DNA from: Pseudomonadota bacterium
Lineage (GTDB): Bacteria > Desulfobacterota > Desulfobulbia > Desulfobulbales > SURF-16
DNA length: 64,000 nt
Direction: 5' to 3'
Assembly (NCBI GenBank): GCA_018897105.1
Contig: JAHILF010000091.1
Coordinates: 1-64,000 of the forward strand
The notes below the pieces were generated by a model that did not search any database, was not told the DNA's origin, and saw only the letters and a list, made by a program, of their open reading frames with translations. The position numbers and the translations under genes are program-made. Positions 9,504 to 17,981 of this stretch are shown here, piece after piece (within the stretch, counting starts at the first letter, position 1; the number at the start of each line of letters is the position of its first letter).

Positions 9504-10384
9504 GAATATCCCCTCGCCGACTTTTATCCGTCATCAACCTGTGGCTGCTGCTCATCCTGCTTTTCACCACCCCGGTCCAGGCCAAAAATACCCTCTGGCA
9601 GGTGCGCTCCGGCGAGCATACCCTCTATCTGCTGGGCTCACTCCATGTGCTGAAAAAGGGCGATTATCCCCTGCCGCTGCTCATGGAGGAGATATACACT
9701 GCAAGCCGCACCGTTGTTTTTGAAACGGATATGGATGAAATGGATACCCCGGCCATGCAGAAGAAAGTTATCACCTACGGCAGAGTGCCGACCGGCCAGA
9801 CCCTGCAGCAGCAGATCAGCCCCCGCACCTGGCAACTCCTGCAGCAAAAGATGGCTATGCTGAAAATCCCGGTGGAAAAGGTCCGGCAGATGAAACCCTG
9901 GCTCTGCGCTCTGACGCTTACGGTGACGGATCTTGAGAGACTTGGTTTTCTGGCCCAGTACGGCCTTGATGAACATTTTTATGCCATGGCCAAAAAGGAC
10001 AAAAAGAAGATTATCCCCCTGGAGTCGGTGAATTTTCAGCTCAGTCTTTTTTACAGCCAGTCCCGCCAGGAGCAGGAGGAATTTCTCCTGCAGACCTTAA
10101 ACGACCTGCAGATGACCGACGCGTTGTCCGGGGAAATGGAAAACGCCTGGAAAAACGGAGAAGGAGATAAGCTCTACAGCCTTATCGCCAAAAGCTTTGC
10201 CGGTTACCCGAAACAGTACAAGCGACTGGTACTGCAACGTAATAAAAACTGGCTGCCGGTGCTGGAAAAAATCCTACAGCGGGAACCGGTAACCCTGGTG
10301 GTGGTCGGAGCGGGCCATCTGGTGGGCCCGGACAGTGTGGTGGATCTCCTGCGCCGCCGAGGCTATCTCGTGGTGCAGCGCTGA
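9500..10384 (+). CDS. TraB/GumN family protein, exported
   Basis: A signal peptide (LLSVINLWLLLILLFTTPVQA, cut near residue 29) is followed by a TraB/GumN fold. Visible motifs are LYLLGSLHVLKKGDYPLP near the N-terminus (the GSxH motif), VFETDMDEMD (about 73-82) and the C-terminal VVVGAGHLVGPDSVVDLLRRRG (GxxH). This family includes putative metalloproteases with paired GxxH motifs, as in TIKI proteins. Its bacterial function is unsettled. The ATG at 9500 overlaps the dus stop and has GGAG just upstream, so it was preferred to longer in-frame starts inside dus. Confidence 0.88.
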   Translation: MRISPRRLLSVINLWLLLILLFTTPVQAKNTLWQVRSGEHTLYLLGSLHVLKKGDYPLPLLMEEIYTASRTVVFETDMDEMDTPAMQKKVITYGRVPTGQTLQQQISPRTWQLLQQKMAMLKIPVEKVRQMKPWLCALTLTVTDLERLGFLAQYGLDEHFYAMAKKDKKKIIPLESVNFQLSLFYSQSRQEQEEFLLQTLNDLQMTDALSGEMENAWKNGEGDKLYSLIAKSFAGYPKQYKRLVLQRNKNWLPVLEKILQREPVTLVVVGAGHLVGPDSVVDLLRRRGYLVVQR

Positions 10385-10392
10385 GCAGCGCA

Positions 10393-11115
10393 TCACAGGG
10401 CCGTGAAAATCATCATCCCCCCCATTACCACCAGCAGATTGAGAATAATCTTCAGATAGGTTTCCCTTGCCACCTTGCCGTAGCAAAACGATCCAGCCAC
10501 GACCCCCACGAGAACAAAGGCGGCGGACAGGGAAAAATAGCGCAGTACTGCCCGTGTGGTCAGACCGGTCAAGGCATGGGCGCTTGCCATGAAGATGCCG
10601 GTGGTAAAGAAAAATACCGAAAGCGTGGCCTTGATGTCATCCTTGCCCCAACCGGTCAGGGTGGTGTAAATGATGGTGGGCGGCCCGCCGGCACTGAAGG
10701 CGCTGCCGATCACCCCGGTGAAAAACCCGGCGACATAGGGCCAGAAAGGCGCTATTGTTCTTGCCCTTGGCTTAAAAAACATGTTGTACAGGGCATAACT
10801 GATCAGCATCACCCCCAGCAGCATCTTGATCAGATCGCTATCCGCCTCCTTCAAAAAACGCGTTCCCGCATAGATGCCCGGCAGACAACCAATGAGCAGC
10901 GGGCTTATCTTCCGCCAATCCACATGCCTGCGCAGTTGCAATGAGAGGAAGCCGGTGATGATAAGCCCGTTCAGCATGCAGAGCGGCACCGCGGTTTTGG
11001 CATCCATGAAGAGCAGCAGCAGAGGCATGGCAACCAGGGCCGAACCAAAGCCGGATATTCCCTGAGTAAAACCGGCAGCGAAAAAGATGAGAGCGATGAA
11101 ATAGGTGTATGGCAT
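10393..11115 (-). CDS. TSUP family (TauE/SafE-type) membrane exporter
   Basis: About eight hydrophobic segments, with the two-fold repeated TSUP pattern: FAAGFTQGISGFGSALVAMP near the N-terminus and FTGVIGSAFSAGGPPTIIY in the second half. These proteins move sulfite, sulfoacetate or related anions across the inner membrane. The substrate cannot be told from sequence. A sulfur-anion role would suit the inferred sulfur-cycling host. It converges with the TraB gene (8-nt gap). Confidence 0.88.
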   Translation of the reverse strand: MPYTYFIALIFFAAGFTQGISGFGSALVAMPLLLLFMDAKTAVPLCMLNGLIITGFLSLQLRRHVDWRKISPLLIGCLPGIYAGTRFLKEADSDLIKMLLGVMLISYALYNMFFKPRARTIAPFWPYVAGFFTGVIGSAFSAGGPPTIIYTTLTGWGKDDIKATLSVFFFTTGIFMASAHALTGLTTRAVLRYFSLSAAFVLVGVVAGSFCYGKVARETYLKIILNLLVVMGGMMIFTAL

Positions 11116-11348
11116 AACGTATTTTATCCTAAACCTGGAAAATTTTCCTGACGTAAATAATGCTCATATAAAATTGCTGAGCAGCCTCCTCCACACGCAT
11201 GAACCGAAGCAATTTCCGGATTACTGGAAAAAATCCGGGAAAACTGAATTCACAAAGCCCAAAAATATCTTCTTGTAACTGATCCCCTTTTATCACAACA
11301 TAGCGGAACTTTTGAAACAATCAATAATTATTACCAACACTCTGAACT

Positions 11349-11364
11349 TGGCCCACAAATTGCT
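11349..11364 (+). promoter_or_regulatory. Sigma-54 promoter of the PEP-CTERM gene
   Basis: TGGCCCACAAATTGCT fits the sigma-54 consensus TGGCACGNNNNTTGCW with the -24 GG and -12 GC at exact spacing. It lies 50 bases upstream of the ATG at 11415. Sigma-54 promoters are typical of PEP-CTERM/exosortase genes controlled by the PrsK/PrsR system. Confidence 0.85.
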
Positions 11365-11414
11365 AAATTTGAAATACAGGCAAAGCAATTAAATTTTGTC
11401 AAATGGAGATAATT

Positions 11415-11972
11415 ATGAAGAAAGAAATTTTGGCAGGAATAACAGCCGGATTAATTTTGATGGGGACGTCGGGAATTGCGCAGGCGCTCACTATGACGGA
11501 CGTTGTAGCAATTGACAATCTTCTCGCCTTTACAACATTGCCTAATAATGGTGATAGTACTGAATTAGACTGGGTGAATAATACACTGTTGGCCCTTGGG
11601 CTTGGGGACGGGCAGGATTTTATTTTCAAGGAGGATACTGTTGCAGCTAATTGGACACAAATAGATAATACAACAGGTGTTTTTGCTTATGCGACTCTTG
11701 ATGAGCCCGGCTATTTTCTGGTTAAGACTGGAAGTAATTCGGGTAGTTCGTATACAGACTTCTTATTTGAAAACATCGACAGTCTGGATTGGGCTGTGAT
11801 CAGTCTTGAAGAAATGGGCTTTAGTGATAAGAATATTTTGAATATATCGAAGGTAAGTCATATCGATGGGTTCGATGGCACCGCCCCTGTGCCCGAACCT
11901 GCCACCATGCTGCTGTTCGGCACCGGCCTGGCGGGAGTGGCAGGATTTGCCAGAAAGAAATATAAAGCCTAA
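11415..11972 (+). CDS. PEP-CTERM sorting-domain protein
   Basis: Secreted small protein of about 185 residues. A signal peptide (residues 1-25, ending GIAQA) leads into a mature part rich in Asn, Thr, Asp and Ser with no recognised domain. The C-terminus is a textbook exosortase signal: PVPEPATMLLFGTGLAGVAG, then an RKK basic tail. An exosortase would cleave at the PEP motif; no exosortase is in this window. The start at 11415 is set by GGAG six bases upstream; an ATG at 11403 lacks one. It is a single-gene unit with a sigma-54 promoter and a terminator. It likely belongs to extracellular matrix or surface material. Confidence 0.92.
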   Translation: MKKEILAGITAGLILMGTSGIAQALTMTDVVAIDNLLAFTTLPNNGDSTELDWVNNTLLALGLGDGQDFIFKEDTVAANWTQIDNTTGVFAYATLDEPGYFLVKTGSNSGSSYTDFLFENIDSLDWAVISLEEMGFSDKNILNISKVSHIDGFDGTAPVPEPATMLLFGTGLAGVAGFARKKYKA

Positions 11973-12001
11973 GCGCACAACTTACATCTCTGCATAGACA
12001 T

Positions 12002-12032
12002 AAAAAAAGGGGCCTTTACAGCCCCTTTTTTT
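12002..12032. terminator. Bidirectional terminator between PEP-CTERM gene and MCP
   Basis: A GGGGC / GCCCC stem with loop CTTTACA is flanked by an A-tract (12002-12008) and a T-tract (12026-12032), so it can end both the plus-strand gene and the convergent minus-strand MCP gene. Confidence 0.88.
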
Positions 12033-12057
12033 ATGCCCTTTCACCAGCCGGCAAAAA

Positions 12058-13710
12058 TTAAAAATCAGTAAAATCCTCATCATCCAGCGGGATAATCTGC
12101 TCCGGCTTCATCTCTTTTGCCTGCCGGGCCTTGCCCTCCGTCTTCGAATCCTTACAGGAAGGGGCGGACAGGGCATGTCTGCTCTTAACCGGCACTGGTT
12201 CTTTTTCTTTTATGATGTGCCGTGCCCTTTCTTGGGCAATTCGATGGCTCCCTTTGCCCTCTGCCGCATGTCCCACCAGAGCGGTCAAATCAGCAACCAT
12301 GGCTTTCAGCTGTTCAGCTTGGGCATTCATTTCTTCCGATGTGGAGGCGGTTTCCTCGGCATTGGCGGCAACCCGCTGTACCACACTATCCATTTCGGAA
12401 ATCGCCGTGTTCAACTGCTCAATCCCCTGGGCCTGTTCACTGGAGGCACTGGCGATCTCTGCAATCAAATCACCCACCTTTTTGGATATATCAACATTCT
12501 CGGCAAAGGCCTCCTGGGTCAACAAGGTAAGCTTATTGCCATTCTGCACGGCCCTGATGATATCTTCAATCAAGCGGGCCGTATTCTTTGCCGCCTCGGC
12601 CGCTCTCATGGCCAGGTTACGAACCTCATCGGCCACAACGGCGAAGCCCGCCCCGGCCGCACCGGCCCTGGCCGCCTCAACCGCTGCATTAAGGGCCAGC
12701 AGATTGGTCTGAAAGGCTATTTCATCAATGGTTTTGATAATCTTACCCGTCTCCTCGCTTGACTTATTGATCTCAGCTATAGCGGCAGCCATTTCGTCCA
12801 TGTGTCTATTAACCCTGCCCACGATCTCCGAGGCGGTTCCCATCATATTCTTTGCCTCACCGGCATTGTCGGCATTGGCCCTGGTCATGGAAGACAGCTC
12901 TTCAATGGATGCGGATGTCTCTTCAATGGACGCCGCCTGCTCGGAAGCCCCTTCAGCCAATGACTGGCTACCGGCGGCTAATTGAGCAGATCCGGCCCGA
13001 ACTTGGTCGGCGGCAGAGGAGAGCCCTTCGACCATCTCCTTGAGCGGTCTGGTTACGCCGCGGCTCAAGGCCCACACCAGCAGGATGGCAACCACCAGAC
13101 CAGCGCCGCTTGTTGCCACTAATAGGATCACCGTGGAGTGATAGGTCATCCCTGATTTCTCGTGGGCATTTTCAGCCATTTTCAGATTGATGCCGGTAAG
13201 CTGGTCAAGATAATCCCGCATCCCCTCAAACTTCTTCTTTGCCACTCCCAACGAAAGATCAAGGGCTTCCCGCCGCCCTTCCCTGGTATCGGCAAGGCGG
13301 CCGTCAACCACCTTGCGGGATACAACCTTCCACTCCTCCCGCGCCTTTTCAAATTTCGGAATCAGCGCCTTTTCCTCAGGTAAGGAGGCAAGGGCTTTAT
13401 ACTTTTCCCAGCGCTCATCAGCCTGCTTGAGGTTTGTGTTATACTCATCCACCAGGACCTTGAATTCTTCCGACTGGGTATTGGCAAAGATCATGGAGCG
13501 TTCCGCCACAAGCAGCTGCTGCAGGTCCCGGTCCGCCTCGATCAGGTAATCCATGCTGGGCAGATTGACGGCAAAAATCTCTTTGAGGTTGCTATAAATG
13601 ACATTAATGCTCCGGTAACCGACCATGCCGATCACTGCCATGAAGAAAATCATGGCGGAAAAGCTGAGAATAAGCTTTGCCCCTACTTTAAGATCTTTGA
13701 ACCATTTCAC
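12058..13710 (-). CDS. Methyl-accepting chemotaxis protein
   Basis: Transmembrane chemoreceptor of 550 residues. TM1 lies at about 12-32. A periplasmic four-helix-bundle type sensor domain (about 33-185) begins with the NLPSMDYLIEADRDLQQLLVAERS pattern of the 4HB_MCP group. TM2 is at about 190-210, then HAMP, then the coiled-coil signalling domain with the hairpin tip around IDEIAFQTNLLALNAAVEAA (about 325-345). No C-terminal pentapeptide for CheR/CheB is present; the protein ends in DDEDFTDF, common in deltaproteobacterial MCPs. The start is GTG at 13710 with a GGAGG-like site upstream. It lies 76 nt downstream of a periplasmic sensor gene, suggesting the two act together. Confidence 0.93.
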   Translation of the reverse strand: MKWFKDLKVGAKLILSFSAMIFFMAVIGMVGYRSINVIYSNLKEIFAVNLPSMDYLIEADRDLQQLLVAERSMIFANTQSEEFKVLVDEYNTNLKQADERWEKYKALASLPEEKALIPKFEKAREEWKVVSRKVVDGRLADTREGRREALDLSLGVAKKKFEGMRDYLDQLTGINLKMAENAHEKSGMTYHSTVILLVATSGAGLVVAILLVWALSRGVTRPLKEMVEGLSSAADQVRAGSAQLAAGSQSLAEGASEQAASIEETSASIEELSSMTRANADNAGEAKNMMGTASEIVGRVNRHMDEMAAAIAEINKSSEETGKIIKTIDEIAFQTNLLALNAAVEAARAGAAGAGFAVVADEVRNLAMRAAEAAKNTARLIEDIIRAVQNGNKLTLLTQEAFAENVDISKKVGDLIAEIASASSEQAQGIEQLNTAISEMDSVVQRVAANAEETASTSEEMNAQAEQLKAMVADLTALVGHAAEGKGSHRIAQERARHIIKEKEPVPVKSRHALSAPSCKDSKTEGKARQAKEMKPEQIIPLDDEDFTDF

Positions 13711-13786
13711 GCCTGCCCCTCCCCTGTAATTTTACGCCTTGCAAGTCAATACAACTACGCGACAAACCGGCAACAACCACGTTGAT

Positions 13787-14347
13787 TCAGATCTTATCAA
13801 CATCTATGCCAAAGGTTATGGCGCCGATGGCCTTGCCGCCATCCATCACCGGTACGGACACCTGTACCTGGTACGTCTGGGTGCTGTCATCAAACTTGAC
13901 TTCATCGATAAAGATGGCGCCTGCACCACTGGCAAAGGATTTCTGGAATTTGTCCTCATCACCCTGCCAGTAGTCCGAAGTCTTATCGGTCATGACCACA
14001 TTGGCACCTTGGTTGTCCATGACAAAAATTTCCGCATAATACGGGGCGCTCGCCTGAATTTCGCGTATATGTTTGCCGCAGTCAGAATCCATAATAGCCT
14101 TCATGTAGTCGGCAAGGCCGGCGTGTGACCGCCATTGCTTGTCTTTTTCCTGGATCTGGGCCAGGGTTTTTCCCTTGGCGTTTTCATCCTTGACCGCTTG
14201 CACGATAACCGGGTCCGTGCCCAAGAGCGCAAGGGTTGAATTGGCCAGATCAACTACCTGTTGCGGGGCCTTTTCTCCGGCATTGACTGCAATGGCAGCT
14301 GCAAGAAAAAACAGACCGGAAATAACAAACGCCAGTGTCCTTCTCAT
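13787..14347 (-). CDS. Periplasmic PDC/Cache-like sensor protein
   Basis: A signal peptide (RRTLAFVISGLFFLAAAIAVNA) is followed by a single soluble domain of about 160 residues. The pattern (AEIFVMDNQGANVVMTDKT, then WQGDEDKFQKSF, then VQVSVPVMDGGKAIGAITFGI) is that of a PDC/Cache ligand-binding domain. It has no membrane anchor or output domain. The start at ATG 14347 is chosen for GGAGG eight bases upstream and a proper signal peptide; a longer reading to 14464 lacks both. Upstream of and co-directional with the MCP gene, it may bind a ligand and hand the signal to the receptor. Confidence 0.82.
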   Translation of the reverse strand: MRRTLAFVISGLFFLAAAIAVNAGEKAPQQVVDLANSTLALLGTDPVIVQAVKDENAKGKTLAQIQEKDKQWRSHAGLADYMKAIMDSDCGKHIREIQASAPYYAEIFVMDNQGANVVMTDKTSDYWQGDEDKFQKSFASGAGAIFIDEVKFDDSTQTYQVQVSVPVMDGGKAIGAITFGIDVDKI

Positions 14348-14550
14348 CTTTTTTCCCTCCAATATCATTATTAAAAGCTGTTGGGGCCAACCGTTATCGT
14401 AGGCGATCTGTGCTATTAAAAATGTTAGGCCAAGGATTACAGGAAAGTCAATTTTTTTTGGCAAGCTTTATTGAGTACTGAGTGGAGAGTTATTGAAAAA
14501 AAGGTGGAAATAATTAAAAGGCAAGGCGGGGTTTACCAGGGCAAAAAAAT

Positions 14551-15201
14551 CTACTCACCTTTTTTGTGATGAACAATCTTGAGGAAGACAGGCCAAATGA
14601 GCAGGGGAATCAGCACGGCGGCCATGATGCCATAGCCAGGCAAAGAGCGGGAGGAATAACCGATCCAAGAAAATAAAAGGGAGGTAAAAAAGGTGCCCAG
14701 CAGCAGCGAGACAATGAATCTGGCCGGATGCATGCGGGCGATGCCGGCCAGGATCGTCAATACCTCCGGCAGAACCGGCATGATGCGGCTGATGATGATG
14801 GCCATAGCGCCCCATTTGTCAAACAGACGCTGAAAACGATCAAGTTCATCCTCTGAGGCAAGATAACGGCTGCCCTTTCTGCCGAGGATGCGCGCCACCC
14901 CATAACCGATAAAACCCCCTCCGGCTGAACCGATAACACTGAACAAGGTACCGGCAATGACGCCGTAGACATTGCCCAATGCCGCCATGATGCCCGTTGC
15001 CGGAACAGGCAAAATGAGATCACCCATCAGCAGACCGATACCGATGGCCCACCCGTAAGGCTTGATCCGACTGAACCATTCGACGCAGCGCTGCTGACTG
15101 AACAGCAGCTCGAAATCCTGGCCAAAGAGCTGAAACTCAAGGAGAAAAAGAGCAGCCAGCACCAACATGAAAAAGAGCATTTTAAGGATAAGCTTGAGCA
15201 T
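14551..15201 (-). CDS. DedA/VTT-domain (TVP38/TMEM64-like) membrane protein
   Basis: A 216-residue integral membrane protein with about five hydrophobic segments. The VTT/SNARE-associated region has GIIMAALGN-like and GGGFIGYGVARILGR sequences, then the FDKWGAMAIIISRIMPVLPEVLTILAG motif (about 125-150) that is diagnostic. Members are lipid scramblases or flippases of the inner membrane (for example undecaprenyl-phosphate recycling in DedA). The exact substrate here is unknown. It is monocistronic or loosely paired with the inositol-phosphatase gene 56 nt upstream. Confidence 0.85.
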   Translation of the reverse strand: MLKLILKMLFFMLVLAALFLLEFQLFGQDFELLFSQQRCVEWFSRIKPYGWAIGIGLLMGDLILPVPATGIMAALGNVYGVIAGTLFSVIGSAGGGFIGYGVARILGRKGSRYLASEDELDRFQRLFDKWGAMAIIISRIMPVLPEVLTILAGIARMHPARFIVSLLLGTFFTSLLFSWIGYSSRSLPGYGIMAAVLIPLLIWPVFLKIVHHKKGE

Positions 15202-15257
15202 TTTTTTTCTTCACCCTGCTGATCGATGTCAAAGCGGGGAGTGTCGATGGCAATCGG

Positions 15258-16094
15258 CTAAAGATTCATGGAAAATTCCTGCAGAAGAGCCGTCAGCTCA
15301 CCGTGGATCAAGCCGTTTGACGAGGCAAGCTCCGGCACAAAGGGTGAATAGGGGCCACCTCTGAAATCGGTGATCTTACCACCGGCCTCTTCCACCAGCA
15401 GCAGCCCGGCTGCCGTGTCCCATGGTTTGAGTTTAATCTCCCAGAAGCCATCCAGCCTGCCACAGGCCACATAGGCGAGATCCAGGGCCGCGGCCCCGGC
15501 CCTTCTCACCCCCTGAGAGCGGGTGAGAAACTTGCGGAGAGCCGACAGCACCGCATCAGGTTTTTCTCTGACGTCATAGGGAAATCCGGTGGCCAACAGT
15601 GACTTCAGCAGTTCCTCAGTGGAAGACACCTTAATTTTCACTCCGTTCAGCCATGCCCCGCCTCCCTTGCAGGAAAAAAAGAGTTCATCCCGCATGGGCG
15701 CATAGATGACTCCCACCAGACTCTTGCCCTCTTCCGCATAGGCGATGGATACGGCAAACCAGGGAAAGCCATGGGCAAAATTGGTGGTGCCGTCCAGGGG
15801 ATCGATGATCCACACCGGTTCCCGGGGCACTTCACCGTAAACGGCATGGGACTCCTCGGACAGAATCTTAATGGCGGGACATTGCACGGCAAGGATATCA
15901 AGAATGCATTTCTCGGCCGCCACATCGGCTTCCGTCACCAAATCAATCTCACCTTTGTACCGCACCTGGTGGGGCTGATGATACAATTCGGCCAGGATAT
16001 GACCTGCCTTGAGCGCCGCCTGGGTTGCGGTCCGTAAAATTTTCGCCAAGGGATCACTGCCGTACTGTGCCAGACATGCTTCAATTCTTTTCAT
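15258..16094 (-). CDS. suhB: Inositol monophosphatase family protein
   Basis: Mg2+-dependent sugar/inositol phosphatase. The metal-binding motifs are clear: LSEES (about residue 78), the WIIDPLDGTTNFAHGFPWF signature (about 94-112) and the C-terminal KPWDTAAGLLLVEEAGG (about 222-238). The length of 278 is normal. ATG at 16094 was preferred; a GTG at 16145 would add 17 residues with no clear ribosome-binding site. In several bacteria this family also influences rRNA transcription (SuhB). The symbol is given on family grounds and is less certain than the fold. Confidence 0.9.
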   Translation of the reverse strand: MKRIEACLAQYGSDPLAKILRTATQAALKAGHILAELYHQPHQVRYKGEIDLVTEADVAAEKCILDILAVQCPAIKILSEESHAVYGEVPREPVWIIDPLDGTTNFAHGFPWFAVSIAYAEEGKSLVGVIYAPMRDELFFSCKGGGAWLNGVKIKVSSTEELLKSLLATGFPYDVREKPDAVLSALRKFLTRSQGVRRAGAAALDLAYVACGRLDGFWEIKLKPWDTAAGLLLVEEAGGKITDFRGGPYSPFVPELASSNGLIHGELTALLQEFSMNL

Positions 16095-16375
16095 AATGTC
16101 CCGTTTCAATCTCTTCGGTTCTTTAATAATTGGGATCAGAGACACGCACCATCACCGGATTGATTAACATGACTGTACTGTGCTCCGTATTTTTCGGCAA
16201 TACTGAATGGCTTAGCGGAAATGTAAAACCTGTGATTACTGCGCGCGGGAAAAAAGGTCAACGGGGAGATAAGGCATCCAGGCATTTTTCTGAGCCTTGG
16301 ATCAGCACAACAGCAACAACCAGAGGAGGGAATTGCGGTTGCTGCCATTGTGCATGAAGACGGAAATACTACGAA

Positions 16376-17140
16376 TCAGATCTTCGGGCTCGGCACGTTA
16401 TCGCCATGGCATTCCATACAGTTATTCTGGGCGGTAATACCATACTCTTTTGACTGGGAACCATTCTCCATCTCGAAATTGCCGTCAGCCCATTTATTGA
16501 GCAGGGTAACAGTGTGGAAAGCCACATCCGCAGCCACCCGGGCGCACCTGTCTTTTCTTTCAGCGCTGGCCAGGCTCACACCCTCTTTCTTCATCCATTT
16601 ACCTACGGAGACATGGCATAAAGGTGAATCCGAGGCATTCACCTGCTTAATGGTAGCCTTGGGATTAGCCGGCATAAAAATCGGCAGTTGGGTATCCCCA
16701 TACCAGGCAATGACGTCATTAAGAACCTCCTCACCCTTTTTTCCGGCGGCAAAGCTTGTCGCAATACCCGCGCCCATCAGGGTGCCGCATAAAGTTCCCC
16801 AGCCCACCGTTCCCCCATGGCCAAAGATAAAGGCCTCTACAGGCAGATTGTTGTAGGGGCCGCCGATCTGCTCTCGCAGCTGATCAATGATGGAGCTGGC
16901 CACCGCATAACAGCAATAATTTTTATACCAGTTCTCATAAGCGATCGCTGCGGTCTTGGCAGGATCCAGTTTTCGGTATCCCCATGGGGTGGGGGGGGGA
17001 GTCGTGGTGGCTGCGGCTGGCGTAACCAGTTCCGCTGCACCGACAGATAAAATGGCAGCACCAACCGCAACCTTACCGGCCCCGATAAGCATTTCCCTTC
17101 TTGACACTCCTTTTTTTTGATCCTGGCCACATCCACTCAT
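16376..17140 (-). CDS. Split-Soret cytochrome c-like protein, Tat-exported
   Basis: A Tat signal with SRREMLIGAGK (about 11-21) and a hydrophobic stretch is followed by a TTPPPTP linker. The mature part has the spaced cysteine pattern of the C_GCAxxG_C_C/split-Soret group: NYCCYAVASSIIDQL, GWGTLCGTLMGAGIATSFAAG, then SPLCHVSV, KDRC, and one heme motif CMECH near the C-terminus. The split-Soret cytochrome of Desulfovibrio is a dimer with one heme per subunit. The function is unknown, possibly Fe-S/heme redox in the periplasm. The start at 17140 is set by GGAG ten bases upstream and by the Tat motif. Confidence 0.82.
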   Translation of the reverse strand: MSGCGQDQKKGVSRREMLIGAGKVAVGAAILSVGAAELVTPAAATTTPPPTPWGYRKLDPAKTAAIAYENWYKNYCCYAVASSIIDQLREQIGGPYNNLPVEAFIFGHGGTVGWGTLCGTLMGAGIATSFAAGKKGEEVLNDVIAWYGDTQLPIFMPANPKATIKQVNASDSPLCHVSVGKWMKKEGVSLASAERKDRCARVAADVAFHTVTLLNKWADGNFEMENGSQSKEYGITAQNNCMECHGDNVPSPKI

Positions 17141-17562
17141 AATGCGCTTTCTCCTTTTTTGTTGTGATGTTTTATCGATTTTGAGTAAAGCCTTTCCCTT
17201 CTCACTTGCTCCTCTACCGAACCATGTTTTCGGATAGACCCCTATTGTCTCATGTCTGAAAAAACCGGAAGGCCTGTGCCACATTGTGGATACATAATAA
17301 TACCACACCGTAGTATAAGTGTGAATTTGGCAAAATGTCGCAACAGGGTTATTTTTCCCGAAGACCACTTCAAAATTGTCATCAGGGTGCCTTGAATTAA
17401 TTTCTATGGAACCTATCCCGGTGCATGCCAAAAAGGTTACCCTTTTTTCCGATCCATATCAGCCCTGCATCGACAGCCAGTCCGCAGTTCTCGGTTGTTT
17501 TTTCAGCATGATGTTTTTCCATGTTTCGATGTATACATAAAAACATAACGCTATTCAAGACT

Positions 17563-17583
17563 TTTCCCTATGTTATAGGGAAA
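17563..17583. promoter_or_regulatory. Operator-like palindrome TTTCCCTAT-N3-ATAGGGAAA
   Basis: Perfect 9-bp arms around a 3-base centre in the hemerythrin/split-Soret intergenic region. There is no T-run characteristic of a terminator in either direction beyond A/T-rich flanks, so a protein-binding site is more likely. The regulator is unknown. Confidence 0.5.
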
Positions 17584-17617
17584 TTTTATTTAAACTTCTT
17601 GAAAAACTATTAATCTT

Positions 17618-17633
17618 TTGCGTAATCACGCAA
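17618..17633. promoter_or_regulatory. Operator-like palindrome TTGCGT-N4-ACGCAA
   Basis: Perfect 6-bp arms with a 4-base spacer, the geometry of CRP/FNR-superfamily sites. In Desulfobacterota such regulators (for example HcpR) respond to redox or nitric oxide stress, which would suit the flanking hemerythrin. The half-site differs from the classical TTGAT, so the regulator cannot be named. Confidence 0.45.
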
Positions 17634-17703
17634 GTTTATTTGGAAATTTCAAACAACATGACCTCGGTATATTTTGTCGTGATACTCGAGTTGCAGTTTG
17701 CGA

Positions 17704-17817
17704 AGAGTGCCTAAAGTACTTAAAATACCTAAAGTACTTGAAGTTGCGGTACTTTCTGATCAGGCAACTCCTCTAATTTTTAACACTTTAAGTACTTCAA
17801 GTATTTCAGGCACTCAA
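17704..17817. repeat. Inverted repeat of AAGTACTT/CTAAAGTAC units
   Basis: The left arm (17704-17744, AGAGTGCCTAAAGTACTT then further CTAAAGTACTT copies) is mirrored by the right arm (17782-17817, ACTTTAAGTACTTCAAG then TTCAGGCACTC). It could form a long imperfect cruciform. Similar tracts of this short unit occur beside mobile or small orphan genes in environmental bacteria; here there is no gene inside. Confidence 0.6.
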
Positions 17818-17981
17818 GCTTGTAACAGACCAGAATCCTGAGTGGCGAATAAGTTATTAAAATTACGTCATGACATCAGGAGCTCTGTAAATAGATCCCT
17901 GTTGGTCATTCATGAAAAAATAGCTTATACTGAAACCAGGGGAAAACGGAAAACATCATACCAAGATAAAAGGAGATGCCG

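Larger units (their letters stand above)
17141..17981. other. Long intergenic region between split-Soret and hemerythrin genes
   Basis: About 840 bases without a credible gene, between divergent genes. It holds two strong palindromes (17563-17583, 17618-17633) and a large AT-rich inverted repeat made of AAGTACTT units (17704-17817). The remainder is AT-rich, as expected for a double promoter region. Confidence 0.6.

Noticed and set aside
16300-16375. Imperfect CAGCAAC/GTTGCTG hairpin after the split-Soret gene, as a terminator
   Set aside because: The stem is interrupted and no T-run follows on the minus strand, so it does not meet a terminator pattern.
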